Assembly: GCA_022820645.1 (NCBI GenBank) | Contig: JAJEFD010000015.1 | Coordinates: 43,953 to 107,952 of the forward strand | DNA length: 64,000 nucleotides | From: Dehalococcoidia bacterium | GTDB taxonomy: Bacteria > Chloroflexota > Dehalococcoidia > Lucifugimonadales > Australimonadaceae | Direction of reading: 5' to 3' | In this document: in pieces, positions 12,089 to 19,648 of the stretch | Layout: every line of letters begins with the position of its first letter | Numbering within the stretch: position 1 is the first letter of the stretch | Position numbers and translations under genes: made by a program | The notes under the pieces: generated by a model | What the model was told of the DNA's origin: nothing | Seen by the model: only the letters and a program-made list of their open reading frames with translations | Databases searched by the model: none

Positions 12089-12697
12089 ATGCGTAGCGGG
12101 CTGCTGGGCCGGTTCATGCGACGCAAGACGACGGAGCGTGAGCCGACGCTCGTCATCGTAGGGCTCGGCAACCCCGGCCCGAAGTACGCAGGAACGCGGC
12201 ACAACGCTGGCTTCATGTGCGTCGACCGGCTCGCCGAGCGCGCAGGTATCGCGCTGAACGACAAGCGAAGGCCGGCGCTGCTCGGCGAAGGCCGTATCGA
12301 GGGCAGGCGCGTCGTGCTCGTCAAGCCGCGCACCTTCATGAACGTCTCCGGCGAGGCGGTGCGCTACGCGATGGACCGCTACCGCGTGCGGGCGGAGTCC
12401 GTGCTCATCGTCCTGGACGATCTCGACCTGCCGCTCGGCAGGATACGGATGCGCGCGAGCGGCGGCTCCGGCGGTCACAACGGCCTCAACTCCATCAACG
12501 CGGCGCTCGGCACGCAGGACTACGCGCGCCTGCGCATCGGCATCGGGAGGCCGGATAGAGAGACGATCGGCTACGTCCTGGGCGCGTTCACGCCGGACGA
12601 AGCGCCGGAGGCGGAAGCGGCCATCGCTCGCGCCGCCGACGCCGCGGAGGCGTGGCTCACGCACGGCGTCAACTACGCGATGGACAACTTCAACTGA
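12089..12697 (+). CDS. pth: peptidyl-tRNA hydrolase
   Basis: 202 residues. It releases tRNA from peptidyl-tRNA that has dropped off ribosomes. Family motifs are intact: 'GLGNPGPKYAGTRHNAGF' with the catalytic His38 and Asn28; 'KPRTFMNVSGEAV'; and 'DDLDLPLGRIR' (Asp110/Asp111) followed by the 'GGSGGHNGLNSI' loop. An N-terminal extension of about 18 basic residues precedes the core; ATG 12089 is preceded by a GGGGG-rich stretch at suitable spacing, so I keep this start. The next gene begins two bases after the stop. Confidence 0.96.
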   Translation: MRSGLLGRFMRRKTTEREPTLVIVGLGNPGPKYAGTRHNAGFMCVDRLAERAGIALNDKRRPALLGEGRIEGRRVVLVKPRTFMNVSGEAVRYAMDRYRVRAESVLIVLDDLDLPLGRIRMRASGGSGGHNGLNSINAALGTQDYARLRIGIGRPDRETIGYVLGAFTPDEAPEAEAAIARAADAAEAWLTHGVNYAMDNFN

Positions 12698-12698
12698 C

Positions 12699-14585
12699 GT
12701 GCGACTGTCCGCCCGCATCGCTCTTACCTCGCTACTGCTCGCCGCGTCCGCCTGCACGGACGCAACCCCGACGCCAACGCGCGCGCCGTGGCCCACCGCG
12801 ACGCCCGTACCCCTTGCAACGGCCACGCCAACTCCAACGCCCATCCCCGCATCCACGCCGTTCGCCGAGGTCCCCGACGCTCCCGAGCGCGACGATTTCG
12901 CGCTTGCGCGGCACTTCTCCGGCACGGCAGCGGCTCCCCTGCCCGTCGAGACGCTCTACGCGAACGAGGAGGTCGGTTTCACACGACGGTTTACCGGTTT
13001 CAACCTTATCGCGAACACCACGTTCGAGTTCGACGCCACGGTAAGGCTCGTGACTCCCAACGCCGTCTGGTACTTCCGGACGGACGCCGAGGTGGACGAG
13101 GATGCGCTGGCTGAAGCGGCGGATGAGCTCGAGCGTCACATCCTGCCCGGCGTTCTCGATCTCGTGCTGCCGGGGGGTGCGCTGCCCGGCAGGATCGCCG
13201 TCGTTCACGGCTCGTTGCCCGGCGTGGGGGGCTACTTCAACGGCGGCGACGTATTCCCCCGTGCCGTACGCGCGCACAGCAACGAGCGCATGGCGCTCTA
13301 CCTGAACGACGACGCACCCCTCGACAGCGACTTCTACGTTGCGGTGCTGGCGCACGAGTTGCAGCACCTCGTGCACTGGCTTGCCGACTCCTCCGAGTCC
13401 GCGTGGGTACAGGAAGGCTTCTCGGAACTCGCGGCGCGAACGCTCGGCTACGACAGCATCCCGTTCCTCTTCTACCGCGGCAACCCGGAGGTCTCGATCC
13501 GCGACTGGCCTCCGCTCGACGAGGACCCGCTGCCCAACTACGCAGGCGCCGCGCTCTTTTCAGCCTACCTCCTGGACCGCCTGGGCGCGGGCGGGATCGC
13601 CGCCATCGCGGCGCAGCAGACGGACGGCGAGGACAGCGTGCAGGCGGTGCTCGACGCTGCCCACCCCAGAACGGACTTCGAGGCCCTCTTCGCCGACTGG
13701 CTCGCGGCGAACGTGTCCGGCGGCTCCTCGTTGCCCTACGGCTACGCGGAGGCATCGCCCACCGTGCAGGCGACGCGCACGCTCACGGGGCCGGGGCGCG
13801 TCGATGGCGAGGTGACGCAGATGGGCGCATGGCTGCTGGATATCGACGCGAGCGCTCCACTCAACGTGACGTTCACCGGCGAGGGGGCAACGCCGCTCCT
13901 GCCCGTGGAGCCGTACAGCGGAGAGGCGTGCTGGTGGGGCAACGCGGGCGACTCGCTCCACGCCAGCCTTACCCGGACGATCGACCTCAGCGGCGTGGAG
14001 ACCGCCATGCTGTCGTTCCGGGCGTGGTGGGAGATCGAGAAGCACTGGGACCGCGGCTACGTCTCGGTGTCGACCGACGGCGGTGAGTCGTGGAGCGTCC
14101 AGGACGCTACGAGCACCACGGCCTACGACCCATTCCTCGTTGCGTTCGGCCCGTCCTACACCGGTTCGTCGCGGGATTGGCGGCGCGAGACCGCCGACCT
14201 CACGCCGTTCGCGGGACGCGAGGCGCTGCTGCGTTTCGACTACCTGACCGACGACTCGACCCATGAGAGCGGTTGGTGCATCGACGACGTCGCCATCGAC
14301 GAGATCGACCTGTTCGACGACGCCGAGACGGGAGGCGATTGGCAGGCCGAAGGCTTCGTTCGTATCGGCAGCGCAGGCGTCGAGCAGCGGTTCGCCATCC
14401 GGCTCGTGGAGGGCAAGGGCGACACGGCGACCGTGACCCCGCTGTCCGTAAGCAGCGACGGCGCCGTGACGTTCCGCGTCGACCGCCCTGCTACGATGGT
14501 CGTCGCCGGGTTCGCTGACAAGACCTCCGAGCCCGCGCGATTCGAGGTGCGCGCCGTGGAGTCCACGAACGGGAACAGCGGATGA
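12699..14585 (+). CDS. lipoprotein with HExxH metallopeptidase-like domain and MAM-like C-terminus
   Basis: 628 residues. The N-terminus is a lipoprotein signal ('LTSLLLAASAC', lipidated Cys19) followed by a Thr/Pro-rich linker, so it should be anchored outside the membrane. A gluzincin-type zinc site is visible, HELQH at 219-223, with a likely third ligand Glu239 in 'VQEGFSE'. The C-terminal half has the Trp-rich beta-sandwich repeats ('SFRAWWEIEKHWDRGYVSVS', 'GWCIDDVAIDEIDLF') typical of the region after the catalytic domain in immune-inhibitor-A-like (M6) proteases. Start is GTG 12699. The stop overlaps the next ATG (ATGA). Substrate unknown. Confidence 0.78.
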   Translation: MRLSARIALTSLLLAASACTDATPTPTRAPWPTATPVPLATATPTPTPIPASTPFAEVPDAPERDDFALARHFSGTAAAPLPVETLYANEEVGFTRRFTGFNLIANTTFEFDATVRLVTPNAVWYFRTDAEVDEDALAEAADELERHILPGVLDLVLPGGALPGRIAVVHGSLPGVGGYFNGGDVFPRAVRAHSNERMALYLNDDAPLDSDFYVAVLAHELQHLVHWLADSSESAWVQEGFSELAARTLGYDSIPFLFYRGNPEVSIRDWPPLDEDPLPNYAGAALFSAYLLDRLGAGGIAAIAAQQTDGEDSVQAVLDAAHPRTDFEALFADWLAANVSGGSSLPYGYAEASPTVQATRTLTGPGRVDGEVTQMGAWLLDIDASAPLNVTFTGEGATPLLPVEPYSGEACWWGNAGDSLHASLTRTIDLSGVETAMLSFRAWWEIEKHWDRGYVSVSTDGGESWSVQDATSTTAYDPFLVAFGPSYTGSSRDWRRETADLTPFAGREALLRFDYLTDDSTHESGWCIDDVAIDEIDLFDDAETGGDWQAEGFVRIGSAGVEQRFAIRLVEGKGDTATVTPLSVSSDGAVTFRVDRPATMVVAGFADKTSEPARFEVRAVESTNGNSG

Positions 14586-15109
14586 TCCCGCGAACCACGT
14601 CCAGCCGGTGGCTCGCAGGCGCAGCCGTGGTCGTTGCACTGCTGGTGGTGTCCAGCCTCGTCGTCGCCGTGTTGAACCGCGACCGCGAGCCCGATCTCCT
14701 GACTGCGGGGTCGCCGGGGCGCACCGTTCAGGACTACCTCCTGACGGTGCAGGATGAGGGCATACGCGCCGCCAACGCGCTGCTGAGCGAGGAGACGCGC
14801 GAGCGCTGCGACTGGGACAACCTGTCTGGCCGAAGCTTCTACGCGCCCCTGGGCTACTTCCCCTCGGACTCGTTCAGCATCCGGCTGCTGCGCGAGGAAG
14901 AGGACGACGACGAGGCCACCGTGACCGTCGAGGTCACCGAGGTGGACGCGCCCGGCGACATCCCGCTGTTCGGCGGCTCGGTCTCCGAGTACGAAACGAC
15001 GTACGACCTCGTCCGGGAAGAGGGAGCGTGGCGACTGCACTACCCCGGGTGGTGCCCCGAAAAAGCCACCCCCACTCCCCTGGCGACGACGACCGCAGGA
15101 GAGCCATAG
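14582..15109 (+). CDS. membrane-anchored extracytoplasmic protein, unknown function
   Basis: 175 residues. A basic N-terminus and one hydrophobic helix (about residues 10-30) suggest a signal anchor; the rest is acidic, with a Pro/Thr-rich tail. I do not recognise a family; the fold region from about residue 45 ('VQDYLLTVQDEGIRAANALL') looks like a small secreted NTF2/DUF4878-like module, but that is only an impression. Coupled by ATGA overlap to the upstream metallopeptidase lipoprotein and directly abutting the DUF5671-like gene, so the three probably form one envelope operon. Confidence 0.6.
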   Translation: MIPRTTSSRWLAGAAVVVALLVVSSLVVAVLNRDREPDLLTAGSPGRTVQDYLLTVQDEGIRAANALLSEETRERCDWDNLSGRSFYAPLGYFPSDSFSIRLLREEEDDDEATVTVEVTEVDAPGDIPLFGGSVSEYETTYDLVREEGAWRLHYPGWCPEKATPTPLATTTAGEP

Positions 15110-16894
15110 ATGGACTTCCTAGAAGAGAACGCGTTCGGTCCCGTACTGTTCCTAGTGGCGATTGTGACCTTGAGTATCGGCCTAGCCGTTGCGCTGCGTT
15201 CCCGCAGCGAGAGCGCCGGCGACCCGGCCATTGGAACGACGCGGCGCGTCTTCCTGTACGGCCTCGCGTTCGTTGCGCTGATGACGACGGCGAGCGGGTT
15301 CACCTTCCTTACGGGAGTACTCCTGAGCGCCATATCCAGCAGCGTCATCGCAGGCGAGGGCACGGATGCGCTCGCATTCGGAATCGCCGCCGGGAGCGTC
15401 GGGTTCACGGTGTGGGCACTGCTCTGGCGCGCGGCGCAACGCTCCGTGGACAAGCACCCAGCGGAAGCCGGAGCGCTCGGACGGAAAGTCTACGTCTACC
15501 TCGTTCTCGGCATCACGGCGGGCGTGGTGGCGGCGTCGCTCCATCCCCTCATCCGCGATCTGTTCGACGCCCGACCACTGGATACAGGGCGGTTCGCCGC
15601 GCCGCTGGTCTGGGGCGCAATATGGGCTTTCCACTGGCGCATCGAGTCCGCCGAGGGGCAGCCGTCGCTTGCCGCCGCCACGGCGCGCAGGTTCTACGTC
15701 TACGCCGTCTCCATCTACGGGCTGATCGTCCTCTCCACCGGCGCCGTGGCAGCGGGCGGGATCCTGCTCAACGCCGCGTACCACGCCGTGTTCGGGGGCG
15801 CCGTCCATCTAGACAACATCGCGGACGGCGCCAGTTCCGCTACAGCCGGGGCGCTGCTGTGGGGAACGCACTGGCTCCGCATCGTTCGCGGCGACGCATC
15901 GAGCATCCGCCAGGCCGTCCTCTACGTCGCAGGCGTATTCGGCGGCACTGCAGCGTCCACGGCCACACTCTCGGCCATCCTCGTCATCTTCATCAGTTGG
16001 CCGGTGGACCATGTGCCTGACAGGACGCCACTGCTGCACTTCGATCCTGTGCCGGAGATATTCGCCGCATTGCTGGCATCCATCGCTATCGCTGTCTACC
16101 ATCGGCGCGCCGCGCTCAACGAGGCTGCGTCTGCGCCAGGGCAGGCCGTCCACGCCCAGCGCGCCTATCGCTACCTCTCCGCCGTCATCGGCCTCGGCAC
16201 GCTCTGGGTCGCGCTGACGCTGCTCATCGCTGTCGCCGTGGGGCTCGCCGTACCGAGTGCGCAGGGCTCGTTCGCAGGCGAGCGCTGGTGGGGCATGCCG
16301 CTCTCCATCGGCATAACACTGCTTATCGTCGGCGCGGGACTCTGGGGCTGGCACTGGCCGCGACTGCTCCAGGCGGGGCGCGCGAACGCGGACGAACGGA
16401 CGTCGCTCTCCCGCCGCGCCTACCTCTTCACCGTATTCGGCGTCTCCGTGGGCGCGGGACTGATCTCGCTCATCACGCTGCTCTACGGCGTGCTGGAAGC
16501 GGCCCTCAACAACGAGCTCTCCACTGCCGTGCTGGACGGAGGCAAGTGGGCGCTCGGCGTGACGGTGACCGCTGCAGCCGTGAGCGTCTACCACTGGCTC
16601 GTCCTGCGCGAGGATGCAGCGGCAGCACCGACGGCGGAAGAGCAGCCGTCTATGCCGCAGACTCCTCCCAAGCGCGTAACGGCGCTCGTGGGTGCGGAGG
16701 GGGCGGTAGTGGTCGATACGCTGGAGCGTGCGCTCGGCACGAGCATCGAACGCCGCATCCGCGCGGACGCCGCAGGCGCACCGTCGCTCTCCGACGACGA
16801 GGCGTCGGCTATTGCGGAGCGCATCCGCGAAGCGCTTGGCAGCGAGGTCGTGCTCGTGGTGGACGGCGAGGGCGTGCGCATCGTGCCGCTGTAG
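15110..16894 (+). CDS. polytopic membrane protein with repeated DUF5671-like units
   Basis: 594 residues. Around a dozen hydrophobic helices occur as repeated two- to three-helix units, several starting with 'R(R/K)xYxY' before a helix ('ARRFYVYAVSIYGLIVLS', 'AQRAYRYLSAVIGLGTLW', 'SRRAYLFTVFGVSVGAGL') and ending in 'WGxHWLR'. This is the pattern of the DUF5671 family of uncharacterised bacterial membrane proteins. A soluble C-terminal domain of about 80 residues ('LVGAEGAVVVDTLERALG') follows. The ATG directly follows the previous stop. Function unknown; internal duplication is clear from sequence. Confidence 0.7.
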   Translation: MDFLEENAFGPVLFLVAIVTLSIGLAVALRSRSESAGDPAIGTTRRVFLYGLAFVALMTTASGFTFLTGVLLSAISSSVIAGEGTDALAFGIAAGSVGFTVWALLWRAAQRSVDKHPAEAGALGRKVYVYLVLGITAGVVAASLHPLIRDLFDARPLDTGRFAAPLVWGAIWAFHWRIESAEGQPSLAAATARRFYVYAVSIYGLIVLSTGAVAAGGILLNAAYHAVFGGAVHLDNIADGASSATAGALLWGTHWLRIVRGDASSIRQAVLYVAGVFGGTAASTATLSAILVIFISWPVDHVPDRTPLLHFDPVPEIFAALLASIAIAVYHRRAALNEAASAPGQAVHAQRAYRYLSAVIGLGTLWVALTLLIAVAVGLAVPSAQGSFAGERWWGMPLSIGITLLIVGAGLWGWHWPRLLQAGRANADERTSLSRRAYLFTVFGVSVGAGLISLITLLYGVLEAALNNELSTAVLDGGKWALGVTVTAAAVSVYHWLVLREDAAAAPTAEEQPSMPQTPPKRVTALVGAEGAVVVDTLERALGTSIERRIRADAAGAPSLSDDEASAIAERIREALGSEVVLVVDGEGVRIVPL

Positions 16895-16930
16895 CCTCGT
16901 CGCTCAGACGCGGAGTGATACCCTTCTCCC

Positions 16931-18157
16931 ATGGCCCTCGTACCGCTCGACGCCGCGCTCGCCCCGGACGACCTCATACTGCTGCGCCGCCTCGGCGATG
17001 CTGCCGCGAACGAGGGCGTCGAGTTGTGGCTCGTCGGCGGGCCGGTGCGCGACGCTCTGCTGGGGCGTCCCGTGCTCGACCTCGATCTGACGTCGGAAGC
17101 GCCCGCCACCGAACTCGGGCCCCGGCTCGCAGGGCGGCTCGACGGGACGTGCGGAGCGCGGTCGGCGTTCGGGACGGTCAAGCTGCGGCTGGACGGCAGG
17201 ACGCTCGACCTCGCCACCGCCCGCTCCGAGGTCTACCCCTACCCTGCTTCGCTGCCGGTGATCGTGGCGCAAGCGGACGTCTCGGACGACCTCGCGCGGC
17301 GCGACTTCGGCATCAACGCGATGGCCGCGTCGCTGCATCCGCGACGCTTCGGCGAGCTGCTGGACACGCAGGGCGGCGTCGCCGACCTCGACGCAGGCGT
17401 CGTGCGCACGCTGCATCGCGCGTCGTTCCGCGACGACCCCACGCGGATGTTTCGAGCAGCGCGCTACGTCTCGCGACTGGGCTCCCGGATGGACTCCGCG
17501 ACGCGCGGGCAGTTGCGGCGCAACCTGCCGCACGTGGACGCACTCTCCGCCGCACGGGTCCGACGCGAGATCGAGCGCCTGCTGACGGAGCAGGACGCGG
17601 CCCGTGCCGTGCTCACGGCCATCCGGCTGGGCGTGCTGCCCGCGGTCGAGGCCGGAATCGCCGCGCCGGAGGTCCGCGCCGTGCTGCGTCGGGCCGATGG
17701 ACGCGGGCTGCGCGGGCTCGCGCTGCTCGGCGCGCTGACGTATCCCCTGCCCGCCGAACGCGCCGACGCCTTCCGCGAGCGCATCGGGGCGACCAAGCGG
17801 CAGTCGCAGGTCGTGCGGGCTGTCGTGCGCCTGCGCGAGGCCGAGCCAAGGCTGGCCGCCGCTGAGCGACCCAGCCGGATATCGCGCATCGTGGGCGCTG
17901 TGCCACGCGAGGCGGTGGAGGCTGCGTCGGTCGCAGCCGCGAACCCTGCGGTTCGTCGCAACCTCGCGCGCTACCTCGACGTCTCTCGCCGACGTTCCCC
18001 GCTCGACGGCCACGATCTGCTCGCGCTCGGGGTGCCGCCCGGTCCCGCGGTCGGAGGGATGCTGACCACGCTGCGCAACGCCGTGCTGGACGGCGCCGTT
18101 CGCACCCGCGCCCAGGCGGAGCGCTTCGTGCGAGAGCGGCTTGCCGCGCAGCAGTAG
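16931..18157 (+). CDS. CCA tRNA nucleotidyltransferase / poly(A) polymerase family
   Basis: 408 residues of the class II nucleotidyltransferase family that builds or repairs the tRNA 3' CCA. The N-terminal catalytic head shows 'LVGGPVRDALLGRPV' followed by the metal-binding 'DLDLTSEA' (Asp-x-Asp), then 'DLARRDFGINAMA' and the neck motif 'FRDDPTRMFRAARYVSRLG'. The C-terminal helical region is divergent but near normal length. Sequence alone does not separate a full CCA enzyme from an A-adding enzyme. The two tRNAs in the window have CCA encoded, so here the enzyme would mainly repair. Confidence 0.9.
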   Translation: MALVPLDAALAPDDLILLRRLGDAAANEGVELWLVGGPVRDALLGRPVLDLDLTSEAPATELGPRLAGRLDGTCGARSAFGTVKLRLDGRTLDLATARSEVYPYPASLPVIVAQADVSDDLARRDFGINAMAASLHPRRFGELLDTQGGVADLDAGVVRTLHRASFRDDPTRMFRAARYVSRLGSRMDSATRGQLRRNLPHVDALSAARVRREIERLLTEQDAARAVLTAIRLGVLPAVEAGIAAPEVRAVLRRADGRGLRGLALLGALTYPLPAERADAFRERIGATKRQSQVVRAVVRLREAEPRLAAAERPSRISRIVGAVPREAVEAASVAAANPAVRRNLARYLDVSRRRSPLDGHDLLALGVPPGPAVGGMLTTLRNAVLDGAVRTRAQAERFVRERLAAQQ

Positions 18158-18162
18158 CGCAC

Positions 18163-18843
18163 ATGACCTCCATCGGCGAGCTCAACGAACGGTCGCTGCA
18201 CCGGGCCCTGAAGGAGCGCTACGCCGTCGCCGGGAGCGAGACCGAGCAGGTCATCGACGGCTTCGTGACCGACGTGGTCGCGGATGGCCGCATCGTCGAG
18301 ATACAGACCGGCAGCTTCGGGCCGCTCAGGAACAAACTGACGCGCCTGCTCGACGCGCATCCGGTGACGCTGGTGCATCCCATCGCGAGAGACAGATACC
18401 TCGTCAGGATGGCGGACGACCCCGCCCTGCCGCCGACGCGGCGCAGGTCGCCGAAGCACGGTTCGGTGTTCGACGTCTTCGCGGCGCTGGTCAGCATCCC
18501 GTCGTTGCTCACGCACCCCAACCTCACGCTGGAGGTCGTGATGACCGTCGAGGAGGAGGTCCGCGCCCCGAGCGAGCGCCGGGGACGATGGCGGCGCGAC
18601 TGGAGCCGCGTCGACCGCCGGCTCGTGGACGTCGTCGAGACGCACGCCATCGCGTCGATGGCCGACCTCTTCGCCATGATCGACGCCAGCCTGCCAGATG
18701 CGTTCACGACGAACGACATCGCGGCAGCCATGAAGTCGACGCGGGGCCTCGCCCAGCAGGCCGCGTACTGCTTCCGCGAGGGCGGCGTCATCGAGATCTG
18801 CGGCAAGGACGGGAGAGCCCTCGTGTACAGGCGCGTCCGCTGA
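18163..18843 (+). CDS. hypothetical protein, possible PD-(D/E)XK nuclease fold
   Basis: 226 residues, no firm family assignment. The N-terminal half contains 'GFVTDVVADGRIVEIQTGSFG': an aspartate, then after a short strand an E-x-Q pair, which is the spacing seen in PD-(D/E)XK nuclease-fold cores with Gln replacing Lys. The C-terminal half looks like a winged-helix module ('FTTNDIAAAMKSTRGLAQQA'). Five bases separate it from the CCA-enzyme stop, so it is probably co-transcribed. It ends two bases from the convergent gene. A DNA- or RNA-processing role is a guess from the fold pattern only. Confidence 0.55.
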   Translation: MTSIGELNERSLHRALKERYAVAGSETEQVIDGFVTDVVADGRIVEIQTGSFGPLRNKLTRLLDAHPVTLVHPIARDRYLVRMADDPALPPTRRRSPKHGSVFDVFAALVSIPSLLTHPNLTLEVVMTVEEEVRAPSERRGRWRRDWSRVDRRLVDVVETHAIASMADLFAMIDASLPDAFTTNDIAAAMKSTRGLAQQAAYCFREGGVIEICGKDGRALVYRRVR

Positions 18844-18845
18844 CC

Positions 18846-19523
18846 CTACGCGTACTCGTCGTAGATGCTCTCGAACTTGCCGAGCTTGAACTTCGCCATG
18901 TTGCGGCAAACGGCGCGCACGCGCTCCTGCTCCTCGTCCGTGACCGCGAGCTGCGCTATCGCGTTCGCCGCGCGCTCCGTGTGCTCGATGTCCGCGCCCT
19001 TGTGGACGACGAAGAACTCCATCGCCTCTTCCGGTATGCCGTAGGAGCGGAGGTGGTTGTCGAACTCGGTGGAGTAGCGCTGCACCATCGTCTCGTTCGA
19101 GAGTGCGTTGGCGCGCATCTGCGCCGGTGTTGCCAGGTACATGTCGTGCAGGCAGGCGGCGGTATGCGCAAGGCAGCCGAAAGCGGGGAGCGCGTTCTCG
19201 AAGTCGTCGTCGTTCAGCCCGAGCGCGAACCCGAACTTCTTGCACATGTCCGGGTGGGTGATCTCCTCGTTCAGCCCGCCCGCGTAGACCTTGAAGAGGT
19301 CGTTGCGGGGCGCGGCCTGCACCGCGAGGAGCGCGAAGCCCTTGAGGATGGCCATGTTGTGGCGGTAGTGCTGGATGGCGAACCCCTGCATGCGGCGCTT
19401 CGTGAGCGTGCCCGCGCGCAGGTCCGCGAAGTAGCGGCTCTCCAGCAGCCGCTCGACGCCGGGCTCGATGATGTCGTTGATCACCTCGTCGACGAATCGC
19501 TGCGCGGGAGCGTCGGTGCTCAT
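18846..19523 (-). CDS. TenA/PqqC-like (heme-oxygenase-fold) iron-containing redox enzyme
   Basis: 225 residues, nearly all helical, with spaced His/Glu positions of the heme-oxygenase-fold group that includes TenA, PqqC and CADD-type di-iron enzymes: 'FAIQHYRHNMAILKGFALL', 'GGLNEEITHPDMCKKFG', 'YSTEFDNHLRSYG' and 'FFVVHKGADIEHTE'. The histidine/glutamate pattern favours the non-haem iron redox group over thiaminase, but cofactor and substrate are open. ATG 19523 follows a GGAGG ribosome-binding site. It is convergent with the preceding gene, and divergent from the helicase gene. Confidence 0.75.
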   Translation of the reverse strand: MSTDAPAQRFVDEVINDIIEPGVERLLESRYFADLRAGTLTKRRMQGFAIQHYRHNMAILKGFALLAVQAAPRNDLFKVYAGGLNEEITHPDMCKKFGFALGLNDDDFENALPAFGCLAHTAACLHDMYLATPAQMRANALSNETMVQRYSTEFDNHLRSYGIPEEAMEFFVVHKGADIEHTERAANAIAQLAVTDEEQERVRAVCRNMAKFKLGKFESIYDEYA

Positions 19524-19648
19524 GGCCTGCCTCCTGGCGAGTGGCGTTCGCTCGCATTGTGCTGGTGGCGGGGCAACGGGTCAACACACGCCCTCAGGCA
19601 ACACTCACGCCTTGCGCGACAGGCGTACGCTCCCGTACCGTTCAACGG

